Shown: in pieces, positions 27,389 through 36,812 of the stretch
How positions within the stretch are numbered: position 1 is the first letter of the stretch
Layout of the letters: every line of letters starts with the position of its first letter
Program-made: the position numbers and the translations under genes
Notes under the pieces: model-generated
Databases searched by the model: none
Told to the model about the DNA's origin: nothing
The model's input: only the letters and a program-made list of their open reading frames with translations
Assembly (NCBI GenBank): GCA_002778705.1
Contig: PFAM01000023.1
Location: forward strand, 33,188-97,187
Origin: Candidatus Falkowbacteria bacterium CG10_big_fil_rev_8_21_14_0_10_37_14
GTDB lineage: Bacteria; Patescibacteriota; Patescibacteriia; Patescibacteriales; Patescibacteriaceae
Length of the DNA: 64,000 nt
Reading direction: 5' to 3'

Positions 27389-28810
27389 ATGAAAAGTCAT
27401 TTAATTTGGTCTCCAAGAATTACAGCTCTAAGCTTGTTGTTTTTAGTTAACGGTGGTTTTTTATTGTCTGTAATTTTTTTTGGTTTTAATTTTGCGCTTT
27501 ATTTAATAACAGCTTTAATTAGCCTGTCTTTGGCTTTATGGCAACCAGGCGGTGCTCTTTTAGCTATTATTTCTTTAACAATTGTTTTTGCTAAAGTTTA
27601 TACTCTTCAGCCGGTAGTTTTAGGTCAAGCAGAATATAAGTTTTTTTTGCTGGATGTCTTAATGATTGGCACTTATTTAGGTGTGGTGTTCAGAAGATTT
27701 TTAGGTCAGTCAAAGTGGCGCTGGCGTTCTATGGATTGGCTATTAATTTCCTGGTTTGCTTTAACTGCTATTTATGGTTGGCTGAGTTGGACAATTTGGT
27801 ATGGTCAAGAAAATCTTATTATTAGTTCTCTTAAGAATTACGGGTTTTATCCTCTGTTATATTTTGCCACACTTTATTTAATAAACACCAAAACCAAACT
27901 AAAAGAATTAGCGGTCACAGCTGGTGCTTCAGTTGTCTTAACTATCGGTTTTTTAATCTACGGCCTTGCCGCTGGCCAAGGTTGGGGCACTGAAATAACA
28001 CCTTTAACCACTGAAGGTAGCCGTTTATTAGATTTTGATCACGCTTTTTATATGTCCTTAGCTGTTATCGGTGCTGTTGCGTATATTTTATACGGCCTTA
28101 AAAATAAATGGCGTAATTTCTGGATTTTGGTTATTCCGGTTCTAGCTTTTGGCATCACCGCTTCATTAATGCGTCATCTTTGGATTGCTGGTGGCTTCGC
28201 GACCCTATTTTTTATTTGGCTAGTTGTTAAAGATCGTAGTGCACAATTAAAACGCTTGCTTCTGGTTTATACGGTCAGCGGAGCTATTATGACGTTAGCT
28301 ATTTTTTTAGTAACAGGGGTTTTGCCTAATTCTGCCTTAAGCCAAAGATTTAGTGAAGCTAGAAACTCTTTATCTGCTCGTGCTTTCTCTTTGTCCAGCT
28401 CTGATACCAGTGTTTCTTGGCGTAGCTCTGTTTGGCAAAGCGTTTGGCGTGATTATCAAGAACAGCCAGTTTTAGGTTTAGGTTTTGGACAAAAGGTTTT
28501 TATAGATATGCCTGATTACTTAGACTATGTAGAGTTGCGTAATGTTCACAATTCTTTCTTAGCCGTCTTTATGCAGATGGGGATTTTGTCATTCTTAGTG
28601 TTAATGGCTTTTGGTTGGAAATTATGGTCAAGTTTAATTCGAGAAGCTAAAGGTGGGCTAAGGCCTTGGAATATTGCCATGGCTACTATGCTGTTATTTT
28701 GTGCCGTCGCTTTTTTGTTCCAGCCCTATCTTGAAGCTAATTTTTTTAATGTAATTTTTTGGGTCTTAACCGGCGTTAGCCGTCGTCTTTATGAAGGTTT
28801 TACTAGTTAA
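27389..28810 (+). CDS. O-antigen ligase/polymerase family protein
   Basis: Multi-TM; PVLGLGFGQKVFIDMPDYLDYVELRNVHNSFLAVFMQMGIL. Confidence 0.85.
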   Translation: MKSHLIWSPRITALSLLFLVNGGFLLSVIFFGFNFALYLITALISLSLALWQPGGALLAIISLTIVFAKVYTLQPVVLGQAEYKFFLLDVLMIGTYLGVVFRRFLGQSKWRWRSMDWLLISWFALTAIYGWLSWTIWYGQENLIISSLKNYGFYPLLYFATLYLINTKTKLKELAVTAGASVVLTIGFLIYGLAAGQGWGTEITPLTTEGSRLLDFDHAFYMSLAVIGAVAYILYGLKNKWRNFWILVIPVLAFGITASLMRHLWIAGGFATLFFIWLVVKDRSAQLKRLLLVYTVSGAIMTLAIFLVTGVLPNSALSQRFSEARNSLSARAFSLSSSDTSVSWRSSVWQSVWRDYQEQPVLGLGFGQKVFIDMPDYLDYVELRNVHNSFLAVFMQMGILSFLVLMAFGWKLWSSLIREAKGGLRPWNIAMATMLLFCAVAFLFQPYLEANFFNVIFWVLTGVSRRLYEGFTS

Positions 28811-30029
28811 TAAATTTAATTTTGTTAAGGGCGGAGCAGACAAATACTTTTTAGATTTGGCTGGCTGGTTAAGTGCCGAGCCAAACATAGAAGTAGCTAA
28901 GTTTTGTATGCGTCACCCAGACAATTTTCCTGATAAATACAGCAAATACTTTGTTAGTCAAGTAAATTATTCTAAAATAAGTTTTCATGAAAAACTGCGT
29001 TCGGCAATGCGTTTGCTTTGGAGCACAGAGGCTGCTCGCCAGTTTGAAAAATTACTAAAAGATTTTAAGCCAGATGTAATTCATATTCACAATATCTATC
29101 ACCAAATTTCGCCATCTATTCTGCCAATAGCTAAAGCTCATGGCATTCCGGTGGTGATGCATATTCATGATTACAAGCTAGTTTGTCCTAATTATAAAAT
29201 GTTTACAAATGGTCAAATAGACGAAAGTTGTAAATCAAAAAATTATTGGCGTTGTGTGGTCAATCGTTGTGTTAAAAATTCATTTCTTAAAAGTGCTCTA
29301 GTGGCTCTTGAAATGTCTTTGCACCACAGCTGGCTCAAAGTTTATGAAAAAAATATCGATTTATATTTATCGCCATCTAAGTTTGTTAAAGAAAAGTTAG
29401 GGGAGTGGGGCTGGCCCAAAGAGCAAATTAAAGTTGTTCCACACTGCATCGAAGCCTATAAATACAAACCATCATACACTTTGGGTGATTACTTTTTATT
29501 TTTTGGCCGACTTGATACTGAAAAAGGCGTCGATTTATTATTAAAAGCTTTCAAGCAAGCCAAACAACAAAAACTTAAACTTAAAATTGTTGGCTCTGGT
29601 CCAGAACGTAAAAATTTAACCAATCTAGTTAAGGAGTTGTCTTTGCAAAATCGGGTAGAGTTTATTGGCCCAAAGCACAGCGACGAATTAAATAAAATTA
29701 TTCGTGGCGCCTATACTGTGGTAGTTCCCTCACGTTGGTACGAGGTCTTTGGTTTAGTTAATTTAGAAGCCGCCGTTTTAGGTAAATTAGTAATCGCTGC
29801 GGATATCGGCGGTATTCCTGAAGTGATTAGCAATGGCCACTCTGGTTTGTTGTTTAAAGCTAATTCGGTTGACGATTTGGCGACTAAACTAGACTGGTGT
29901 GCACATAATCCGGGGCAGGTAGAAGATTTTGCTCGCGAGGCCAGGCGTTATGTGGAAACTAATTTTAGCCAATCCAAGCACATCGCTAAAATCCTGGCTA
30001 TTTATAAAGATTTGGTGGATAAAAAATAA
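28791..30029 (+). CDS. glycosyltransferase family 4
   Basis: NKFNFVKGGADKYFLDLAGWL; FFGRLDTEKGVDLLLKAF; PSRWYEVFGLVNLEAAVLGKLVIAADIGGIPEV. Confidence 0.92.
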   Translation: MKVLLVNKFNFVKGGADKYFLDLAGWLSAEPNIEVAKFCMRHPDNFPDKYSKYFVSQVNYSKISFHEKLRSAMRLLWSTEAARQFEKLLKDFKPDVIHIHNIYHQISPSILPIAKAHGIPVVMHIHDYKLVCPNYKMFTNGQIDESCKSKNYWRCVVNRCVKNSFLKSALVALEMSLHHSWLKVYEKNIDLYLSPSKFVKEKLGEWGWPKEQIKVVPHCIEAYKYKPSYTLGDYFLFFGRLDTEKGVDLLLKAFKQAKQQKLKLKIVGSGPERKNLTNLVKELSLQNRVEFIGPKHSDELNKIIRGAYTVVVPSRWYEVFGLVNLEAAVLGKLVIAADIGGIPEVISNGHSGLLFKANSVDDLATKLDWCAHNPGQVEDFAREARRYVETNFSQSKHIAKILAIYKDLVDKK

Positions 30030-30045
30030 AAAAAATGTTAAACTG

Positions 30046-31137
30046 ATGTATATACGCAAAGCCTTTACTTTAATAGAGTTATTAGTCGTCATCGTCATCA
30101 TCGGCGTCTTGGCTACTTTAGCGATAGTGGCTTTGTCTTCGGCTCGTGGTAAAGCACGTGATGTCAGACGGCTTTCTGATCTTAAACAAATTTCTACGGC
30201 CTTGGAATTATATATGGCTGATGAGAATGTATATCCCATGCTCATTACTCCGGGTCAGCCAATGGTCGGTTTAACTTCCGGTAAGACTTACATGAGCAAA
30301 GTACCGACCAACCCTGGTGGTTCTTCTAATGTGCAAGCTAATAATCCTTATAGTTATTTTAGTAATGGCTCCAAATATACCTTAAGAACTTATACTGAAA
30401 ATGGCGTTAATGATTTGCCGGCCGGTGGTAAAATTGTCGCCAGTAGTGTCGGAGTCAAAATGGCGGAAAATACTGACAGTATAATTTGGGACACTGATTT
30501 AACATTTGGTGGAACTTTAGTCGGTCATTACGCACTTGATGGCAATACAGGCACTAGAGATTTAGCAGGTAACAGTACTGTATCAGCTATCACGGCCAGC
30601 GGAGGTGTTTCTACTACAACTGGTAGATTTGGAGAAGCTGAAGGCGCTTACAGTTTTAATGGAACCACGGGTTATGTATATTCAGTAAATCCCAGTGAAA
30701 TTAATTTAACTAACATAACAGCCAGCGTTTGGTTTTATCCCTATACCATGCAAGAAGATTTTGCTGGTTTATTTTTTGCTTTAAGTGGTCATAGCTCAAG
30801 AAATAGAGTACTGCTTACAGGGAGTAAGCTTTACACGCAGTTTGTATATTCCAGTGCAGGACAATCAAATGTTTACACTACTAATTCAGTGAATTTTAAT
30901 CAGTGGAATTACATGGCCTATGTTTTTGACGGCACTACTGAAAAAATATATTTGAATGGTGTTATCACAACGACTACCAAGATAGACACCTTGGTAGGCG
31001 ACGGTACAGCTCTTACAATAGGCAGGGGCTCAAGCTCAATCTATTTTTTTAATGGTTTAATGTCTGATGCCCGTGTTTACAGGAAAGCTCTATCACCAGA
31101 TGAAATAACTCAACTTTATAACGCCACTAAGCCTTAA
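30046..31137 (+). CDS. type IV pilin-like protein with C-terminal LamG domain
   Basis: MYIRKAFTLIELLVVIVIIGVLATLAIVALSSARGKARDVRR; LamG end GLMSDARVYRKALSPDEITQLYNATKP; start moved to 30046. Confidence 0.9.
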   Translation: MYIRKAFTLIELLVVIVIIGVLATLAIVALSSARGKARDVRRLSDLKQISTALELYMADENVYPMLITPGQPMVGLTSGKTYMSKVPTNPGGSSNVQANNPYSYFSNGSKYTLRTYTENGVNDLPAGGKIVASSVGVKMAENTDSIIWDTDLTFGGTLVGHYALDGNTGTRDLAGNSTVSAITASGGVSTTTGRFGEAEGAYSFNGTTGYVYSVNPSEINLTNITASVWFYPYTMQEDFAGLFFALSGHSSRNRVLLTGSKLYTQFVYSSAGQSNVYTTNSVNFNQWNYMAYVFDGTTEKIYLNGVITTTTKIDTLVGDGTALTIGRGSSSIYFFNGLMSDARVYRKALSPDEITQLYNATKP

Positions 31138-31315
31138 AAGTTATTTTAAAATAACTTTACAACTTAATTAAAGTATAATAGAGTTTTGTTTGCATTTAGC
31201 TCCGTGAATATGGGAATCTTTTTAAGCAGTAATAAAATAATTCTACTGCAATAAAAATAATCAAAAATAATAATCTTTTAGCCAGCTTCTTTATGTTTAA
31301 TTAATTAGTCTTAGA

Positions 31316-32461
31316 ATGTTTAAACTAATAAAAAAATCCAATAAAAACGATGCCAGACTTGGAAAATTGACCACGGCACATGGCGTATTAGCCACGCCGT
31401 TCTTTATGCCAGTCGGAACTCGTGCTGCCGTTAAATATATTAGCAGTGAAGATATCCGTAAGCTTGGCTCCAAAATAGTTTTATCCAACACTTATCATTT
31501 AATGCTTAAGCCAGGCGAGCAGTTGATTAAAAAGCTGGGTGGCTTGCATAAGTTTATGGACTGGAACGGCTCTATTTTAACCGACTCCGGGGGCTTTCAA
31601 GTTTTTTCTTTGGCCGGAAAAAACGCCAAAGGTCAGAACTTAGTTAAGCTAACTGAAGAGGGTGTCCAGTTTAGTTCGCATATCGACGGCTCTAAGCATT
31701 TTTTAACACCAGAAAGTTGTTATGATATTCAGCGTGCTTTGGGTGTCGATATTGCCGTTTGTCTTGATGAATGCGTGGCTTTGCCGGCTAAGCGGGAATA
31801 TGTCGCCAAATCAGTAGAGTTAACCAGCAGCTGGGCAAAAAGAGCCAAAGATCATTACCAAAAAATCAAAGGTGCTAAGCCTTTATTGTTTGCCGTGGTG
31901 CAAGGTGGACTGGAAAAAGATTTGCGCTTAAAAAGCTTAAGTGATTTGTCGGCTCTAGATTTTGATGGCTATAATATCGGCGGTTTATCTGTCGGTGAAT
32001 CACCAATAGAGATGTATAAAGTTTTAGATTATCTAGTGCCCGAAATGCCAGCTGACAAGCCACGATATTTAATGGGTGTTGGTTATCCAGAAAATATTAT
32101 AGAAGCTGTAAAGCGGGGAGTGGATATGTTTGATTGTGTTATTCCTACTCGTGAAGGCCGCCACGGTCGTGTTTTTGCCTGGGCTAAAAATGGCGAAATC
32201 AAATTAGCCAAAACTTTATTTAGCTCCAAAATTAGTACTGGTGACTTCTATGAAATTTTAAATTATAAAAACGCCAAGTTTGCGACAGATAAATCACCAA
32301 TCAGTGCTCAGTCTAAGTTTGTTGAATTACGCAATTATTCCAAAGCTTATTTACATTATTTATTCAAAGTAGAAGAACCAATGTCTGCTCGTTTAGCTAG
32401 TTTACAGAATCTAGAATTTTATTTAGAATTAATGTCAGCCATTCGTCACTCTTTAAGGTAG
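31316..32461 (+). CDS. tgt: tRNA-guanine transglycosylase (zinc ligands apparently lost)
   Basis: LTDSGGFQVFSL, MFDCVIPTREGRHGRVF, RNYSKAYLHYLFKVEEPMSARLASLQNLEFYLELM. Confidence 0.93.
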   Translation: MFKLIKKSNKNDARLGKLTTAHGVLATPFFMPVGTRAAVKYISSEDIRKLGSKIVLSNTYHLMLKPGEQLIKKLGGLHKFMDWNGSILTDSGGFQVFSLAGKNAKGQNLVKLTEEGVQFSSHIDGSKHFLTPESCYDIQRALGVDIAVCLDECVALPAKREYVAKSVELTSSWAKRAKDHYQKIKGAKPLLFAVVQGGLEKDLRLKSLSDLSALDFDGYNIGGLSVGESPIEMYKVLDYLVPEMPADKPRYLMGVGYPENIIEAVKRGVDMFDCVIPTREGRHGRVFAWAKNGEIKLAKTLFSSKISTGDFYEILNYKNAKFATDKSPISAQSKFVELRNYSKAYLHYLFKVEEPMSARLASLQNLEFYLELMSAIRHSLR

Positions 32462-32533
32462 TTATGAAGCCCTTGTCAAATTAAGATTTTTTAAGTTATA
32501 TTAAAACTCAAACTAATTTCAAATTTTATCTGT

Positions 32534-34300
32534 ATGCTTACTTCTCAAGAACTTCGTGATAAATTTCTACAATTTTTTAAAGAACATAACCACGCTATTA
32601 TTCATAGCGCTAGTTTAATTCCAGAGAATGATCCAACCGTGCTGTTTACTACAGCCGGTATGCATCCTTTAGTCCCTTATTTACTGGGCCAAGTTCACCC
32701 AGCTGGCGTTCGTTTGGCCGATGCGCAAAAATGTATTCGTACTGGGGATATCGATGAAGTCGGAGATACCACTCATCTAACCTTTTTTGAAATGTTAGGC
32801 AATTGGTCTTTAGGTGACTATTTTAAAGCTGAGTCTATTGCTTGGAGTTGGGAGTTTTTAACTGATACTAAATGGCTTGGCTTAGATAAAAATCGTTTAG
32901 CGGTTACTGTCTTTGAAGGGGATGCTAATGCACCTTTTGACCAAGAATCTTATGATTTATGGCGTAATGTTGGCGTAGCTGAATCACGAATCGTGCGTTT
33001 AGGCAAAGACGACAACTGGTGGGGGCCAGCAGGTCTTACCGGACCATGCGGACCTGATACCGAGATTTTTTATTGGACAGGTACAACTCCGGTTCCTAAA
33101 CAGTATGATCCAACAGACAAGAACTGGGTAGAAATATGGAATAATGTCTTTATGGCCTATAATAAGACGACTAATGGAATTTTTGAACCCTTAGTTCAAA
33201 AAAATGTCGATACTGGCATGGGTCTAGAACGTATCTTGTGCGTTGTTAATGGTATTAGTGATATTTATCACACCGATTTATTCTCATTGGCTATTTTAAA
33301 GTTAGAAAAATTATCAGGACTTAAATACAATGATAATCCTACTGCTTTTCGAGTGGTAGCGGATCATTTACGCGCTGCTGTAATGATTATTGGTGACAGT
33401 AAAGGTGTCACGCCTTCTAATTCTGATCAAGGCTATGTTGTTCGCAAATTAATTCGTCGAGCTATTCGTTTTAGCCGAGTTTTAAACATTAATGGTGATT
33501 TTTGTGGTGAATTAGCTCAAATTTTTATTAATATTTTTGCCACCGCTTATCCAGAAATAGCAACTAACCAGGCTAAGATTTTAACCGAATTAGCTAAAGA
33601 AGAAAAACAATTTAGTTCAGCTTTAGCTAACGGTTTAAAACAGTTTAATAAATTTACTACCGATTTATCTGGGACAAAGGCTTTTGATTTGTACCAAACT
33701 TATGGCTTTCCTTTGGAAATGACTATTGAATTAGCTATGGAAAAAGGCTTTAAAGTTGATATAGCTGGCTTTGAAACTGAACTAGCTAAACATCAAGATT
33801 TGTCAAGAACAGCTACCGCAGGTCGTTTCAAGGGTGGTTTGGCTGACCACGGAGATACCACCACTCGTTTACATACAGCCACTCACTTATTACTAGCCGC
33901 CTTACGCCAAGTTTTAGGGGATCATGTTTATCAAAAAGGTAGTAATATCACAGCCGATCGTTTGCGCCTAGATTTCTCTCATCCTGACAAAATGACCGAA
34001 GAACAAAAACAACAGGTAGAAATCCTAGTTAATAGAGCTATTAGTCAGGCTCTGCCAATTAACTGCGAAGAAATGGCCTTAGATCAAGCTAAAAAAATTG
34101 GAGCTATGGGTGTTTTTGAATCTAAATATGATGACAAAGTTAAGGTTTACAGTATCGGTAAAGGCGAGACTTTATTTAGTAGAGAAATTTGTGGTGGTCC
34201 TCATGTAGCCAATACTAGCGAATTAAAGCATTTTGCTATCCAAAAAGAAGAGGCTAGTTCGGCTGGAGTTCGCCGCATCAAAGCAATTTTAGTAGAGTAA
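32534..34300 (+). CDS. alaS: alanyl-tRNA synthetase, shortened
   Basis: ELRDKFLQFFKEHNHAIIHSASLIPENDPTVLFTTAGMHPLVPYLLG; HTATH and CGGPHV editing motifs. Confidence 0.96.
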   Translation: MLTSQELRDKFLQFFKEHNHAIIHSASLIPENDPTVLFTTAGMHPLVPYLLGQVHPAGVRLADAQKCIRTGDIDEVGDTTHLTFFEMLGNWSLGDYFKAESIAWSWEFLTDTKWLGLDKNRLAVTVFEGDANAPFDQESYDLWRNVGVAESRIVRLGKDDNWWGPAGLTGPCGPDTEIFYWTGTTPVPKQYDPTDKNWVEIWNNVFMAYNKTTNGIFEPLVQKNVDTGMGLERILCVVNGISDIYHTDLFSLAILKLEKLSGLKYNDNPTAFRVVADHLRAAVMIIGDSKGVTPSNSDQGYVVRKLIRRAIRFSRVLNINGDFCGELAQIFINIFATAYPEIATNQAKILTELAKEEKQFSSALANGLKQFNKFTTDLSGTKAFDLYQTYGFPLEMTIELAMEKGFKVDIAGFETELAKHQDLSRTATAGRFKGGLADHGDTTTRLHTATHLLLAALRQVLGDHVYQKGSNITADRLRLDFSHPDKMTEEQKQQVEILVNRAISQALPINCEEMALDQAKKIGAMGVFESKYDDKVKVYSIGKGETLFSREICGGPHVANTSELKHFAIQKEEASSAGVRRIKAILVE

Positions 34301-34460
34301 TTTTTAAATTTAAAATCGATATTTTTCCCCAGTTTATTTAAAAATTACAAAAACACAAAACTAAAAACCCTTAGACTTTAGTATAAACAATGTATTAAAA
34401 TAACAATTATTGTTTAATATAAGCCATAAATAATTAATGAGCTTCCTTTTCTGTCGGGGC

Positions 34461-34489
34461 TTGACATATTCAGCTTTTAACCATATAAT
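34461..34489 (+). promoter_or_regulatory. consensus promoter of the ribosomal protein operon
   Basis: TTGACA-N17-TATAAT, both boxes matching consensus. Confidence 0.85.
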
Positions 34490-34578
34490 TAGCAAAGACA
34501 ATAAATTATTCATTAAGAATAGTTTCTTGCCTGGTTTTGGTAGCAATCTAAAGTTTACCAAGATTTTTTTGTTTCAAC

Positions 34579-34809
34579 ATGACAGATAACCAGGGAAATT
34601 CTAAAGATTTTATCGAAGTTGTCGGTGAAATTGTAGAAATGCTACCCGGAGCTTCTTTTCGGGTTAAACTTAATAATGATCATGAGCTTTTAGCCCATCT
34701 TTCGGGAAAAATGCGCATGAATAAGATTCGTCTTACCTACGGTGATAAAGTTAAGGTTCAGATGAGTCCTTACGACTTAACTAAAGGACGAATCATTTTC
34801 CGTTTATAA
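34579..34809 (+). CDS. infA: translation initiation factor IF-1
   Basis: [61 protein letters not shown]. Confidence 0.97.
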   Translation: MTDNQGNSKDFIEVVGEIVEMLPGASFRVKLNNDHELLAHLSGKMRMNKIRLTYGDKVKVQMSPYDLTKGRIIFRL

Positions 34810-34819
34810 TTACAACAAT

Positions 34820-34933
34820 ATGAAAGTACGGGCCAGTGTTAAAAAAATCTGTAAAGATTGCAAGGTTATCCGCCGTAAAGGCAGAGTATGTGTTATTTGT
34901 GCCACTCCTAAGCACAAACAAAGACAAGGATAA
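34820..34933 (+). CDS. rpmJ: 50S ribosomal protein L36 (bL36)
   Basis: Translated by eye: [37 protein letters not shown]; missing from the supplied ORF track because short. Confidence 0.95.
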   Translation: MKVRASVKKICKDCKVIRRKGRVCVICATPKHKQRQG

Positions 34934-34938
34934 GTAAT

Positions 34939-35019
34939 AAGCTTATCAAGTTTGTAAAGTTTATCAAGTTTATAAAGTTCACCAAGTGTATAAGGTTTAT
35001 CAAGTTTATCAAGTAGTGG
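34939..35019 (+). repeat. tandem 9-nt repeat array (AAGTTTATC-like), 9 units
   Basis: AAGCTTATC AAGTTTGTA AAGTTTATC AAGTTTATA AAGTTCACC AAGTGTATA AGGTTTATC AAGTTTATC AAGTAGTGG. Confidence 0.85.
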
Positions 35020-35042
35020 ATATTTAAAAGAATAAAAATATC

Positions 35043-35079
35043 ACTTTATAAACTTTACAAACTTTATAACTTTCAACTT
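35043..35079 (-). repeat. inverted copy of the 9-nt repeat
   Basis: ACTTTATAAACTTTACAAACTTTATAACTTTCAACTT, complementary in sense to the 34939-35019 array. Confidence 0.75.
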
Positions 35080-35084
35080 ATTAT

Positions 35085-35477
35085 ATGGCAGTAAGAATCT
35101 CCGGTGTTGTTATTCCTAATGACAAAAGAGTGGAAATCGCTTTGACCTACCTTTATGGCATTGGTTTAACGCTTTCTCAGAAAATTTTAGAAATTAACAA
35201 GATTAGTCCAGACACTCGCGTGAAAGCGCTAAGTGACGAAGAAGCTAATCGTTTGCGTGCTTACATTGAAAAGACCTACAAGGTAGAAGGTGATTTACGC
35301 CGTGAAGTTTCTAACAATATCAAACGTTTGAAAGATATTGGCTCTTATCGTGGTAGCCGTCATGCTAAAAAGTTACCGGTGCGCGGTCAAAGAACTAAAA
35401 CAAATAGTCGTACCGTGCATGGCAATGTCCGTCGCACCACTGGTTCCGGACGCAAGCTGACCGGACAGAAAACCTAA
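35085..35477 (+). CDS. rpsM: 30S ribosomal protein S13
   Basis: [57 protein letters not shown]. Confidence 0.97.
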   Translation: MAVRISGVVIPNDKRVEIALTYLYGIGLTLSQKILEINKISPDTRVKALSDEEANRLRAYIEKTYKVEGDLRREVSNNIKRLKDIGSYRGSRHAKKLPVRGQRTKTNSRTVHGNVRRTTGSGRKLTGQKT

Positions 35478-35489
35478 TTAAGATAGTAT

Positions 35490-36044
35490 ATGACTGATGA
35501 ACAATTGGCTCAAGGCCAGGAAGTAAAATTAATTAACATCGACAGCGATCTGCCGGAAGCGGCCGAAACAGCTCCAAGTAAGGATCTGATGGAAGATTTG
35601 CCAGAAGATGTTAAAAAGAAGCTCGAAAAAAACAAAGCCGCTCGCTTAGCTAAGATCAAAAAAGGTAAAGGCAAAAAAACCAAAAAGGTTGAACGCAAGC
35701 TATCTGTTGGTAAAGTTTTTATAAAATCTTCTTACAATAACACCATTGTTACTATCACCGATCTTGATGGTAATGTTGTTTCTTGGGCTAACGCCGGCTT
35801 AGCTGGTTTCAAAGGTCCTAAAAAATCAACCCCTTATGCAGCTCAAATCATTACCCGTATTGCTGTGGCACGTGCTAAGGAATTAGGTTTAAATGAAGTT
35901 AGTGTTTTTGTTAAAGGTGTTGGCACCGGTCGCGAATCGGCTGTCCGTGCATTAAACGCCAATGGTTTAAATGTTACTTATATTAAAGATATTACCCCCA
36001 TTCCTCATAACGGCTGTCGCGCTCGTAAGCCGAGACGGGTTTAA
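35490..36044 (+). CDS. rpsK: 30S ribosomal protein S11 with N-terminal extension
   Basis: [58 protein letters not shown] end. Confidence 0.96.
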   Translation: MTDEQLAQGQEVKLINIDSDLPEAAETAPSKDLMEDLPEDVKKKLEKNKAARLAKIKKGKGKKTKKVERKLSVGKVFIKSSYNNTIVTITDLDGNVVSWANAGLAGFKGPKKSTPYAAQIITRIAVARAKELGLNEVSVFVKGVGTGRESAVRALNANGLNVTYIKDITPIPHNGCRARKPRRV

Positions 36045-36055
36045 TTCCTACATCT

Positions 36056-36679
36056 ATGGATTCTACATGTACAGCGTGCCGGTCTGCCGGTAAAAAATTA
36101 ATGCTTAAGGGTGAAAAGTGCAACTCTCCGAAATGTGCTTTGGTTCAACGTAATTACCCAGCCGGTTTTCATGGCAACAGCACCAAGCGTAAAAATAAAG
36201 TAAGTCAGTTTGGTCAACAGTTAGCTGAAAAACAACATGCCAAAAAGATTTATGGTATGCGTGAAAAACAATTTCGTTTATTTTTTGAACGCGGTAATAA
36301 AAAGGGTGGCGATGCCGGTGAAAACTTGTTGCGTCTTTTGGAAATGCGTTTAGACAATGTTATTTATCGTTTAGGTATTGCCAGTTCCAGACCACAAGCT
36401 AGACAAATGGTTAGCCATGCTCAATTTTTAGTTAATGATAAAAAAGTTAACATAGCTTCTTATATTGTTAAAGAAGGGGATATTATTAAGATTAAAAAAT
36501 CTAAACGTTCCAAAAAAACTTTTGTTGATGTTTTAACTAAAGTTAAAGCCGCCCACATTCCTGGTTGGTTAAATTTTGATGTATCTGAAGAATATGGTAA
36601 AGTTTTACATGCTCCAGGTGAAGCTGATTTTGACAAAACTATTAACCGTCAGGCTATCGTTGAGTTTTATTCCAAATAA
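36056..36679 (+). CDS. rpsD: 30S ribosomal protein S4 (zinc-finger type)
   Basis: N-terminal CTAC...CNSPKC; MRLDNVIYRLGIASSRPQARQMVSHAQFLVN S4 domain. Confidence 0.96.
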   Translation: MDSTCTACRSAGKKLMLKGEKCNSPKCALVQRNYPAGFHGNSTKRKNKVSQFGQQLAEKQHAKKIYGMREKQFRLFFERGNKKGGDAGENLLRLLEMRLDNVIYRLGIASSRPQARQMVSHAQFLVNDKKVNIASYIVKEGDIIKIKKSKRSKKTFVDVLTKVKAAHIPGWLNFDVSEEYGKVLHAPGEADFDKTINRQAIVEFYSK

Positions 36680-36683
36680 TAAT

Positions 36684-36728
36684 AAGTTAATAAAGTTCAT
36701 GAAGTTTATGAAGCTTATGAAGTTAGGA
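36684..36728 (+). repeat. tandem 9-nt repeat array, 5 units
   Basis: AAGTTAATA AAGTTCATG AAGTTTATG AAGCTTATG AAGTTAGGA. Confidence 0.75.
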
Positions 36729-36765
36729 AAATTAAGTGTGAATTTAAACCCGTGTATGCCTCATA

Positions 36766-36803
36766 CTAAACTTTACAAACTTTAAACTTTACAAACTTTT
36801 AAC
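36766..36803 (-). repeat. inverted copies of the 9-nt repeat
   Basis: TAAACTTTACAAACTTTAAACTTTACAAACTTTTAA. Confidence 0.7.
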
Positions 36804-36812
36804 TACTTTTAT

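Noticed and set aside
31160-31315. tgt leader considered as a preQ1 riboswitch
   Set aside because: No recognisable preQ1 class I/II motif; only a weak GCAGTA/TACTGC stem
34361-34561. 66-aa minus-strand ORF
   Set aside because: Covers the consensus infA promoter and AT-rich spacer; low-complexity Leu/Lys/Asn composition; unlikely to be coding
34939-35079. 9-nt repeats considered as a CRISPR array
   Set aside because: Units are 9 nt, contiguous, with no spacers; no cas genes in the window
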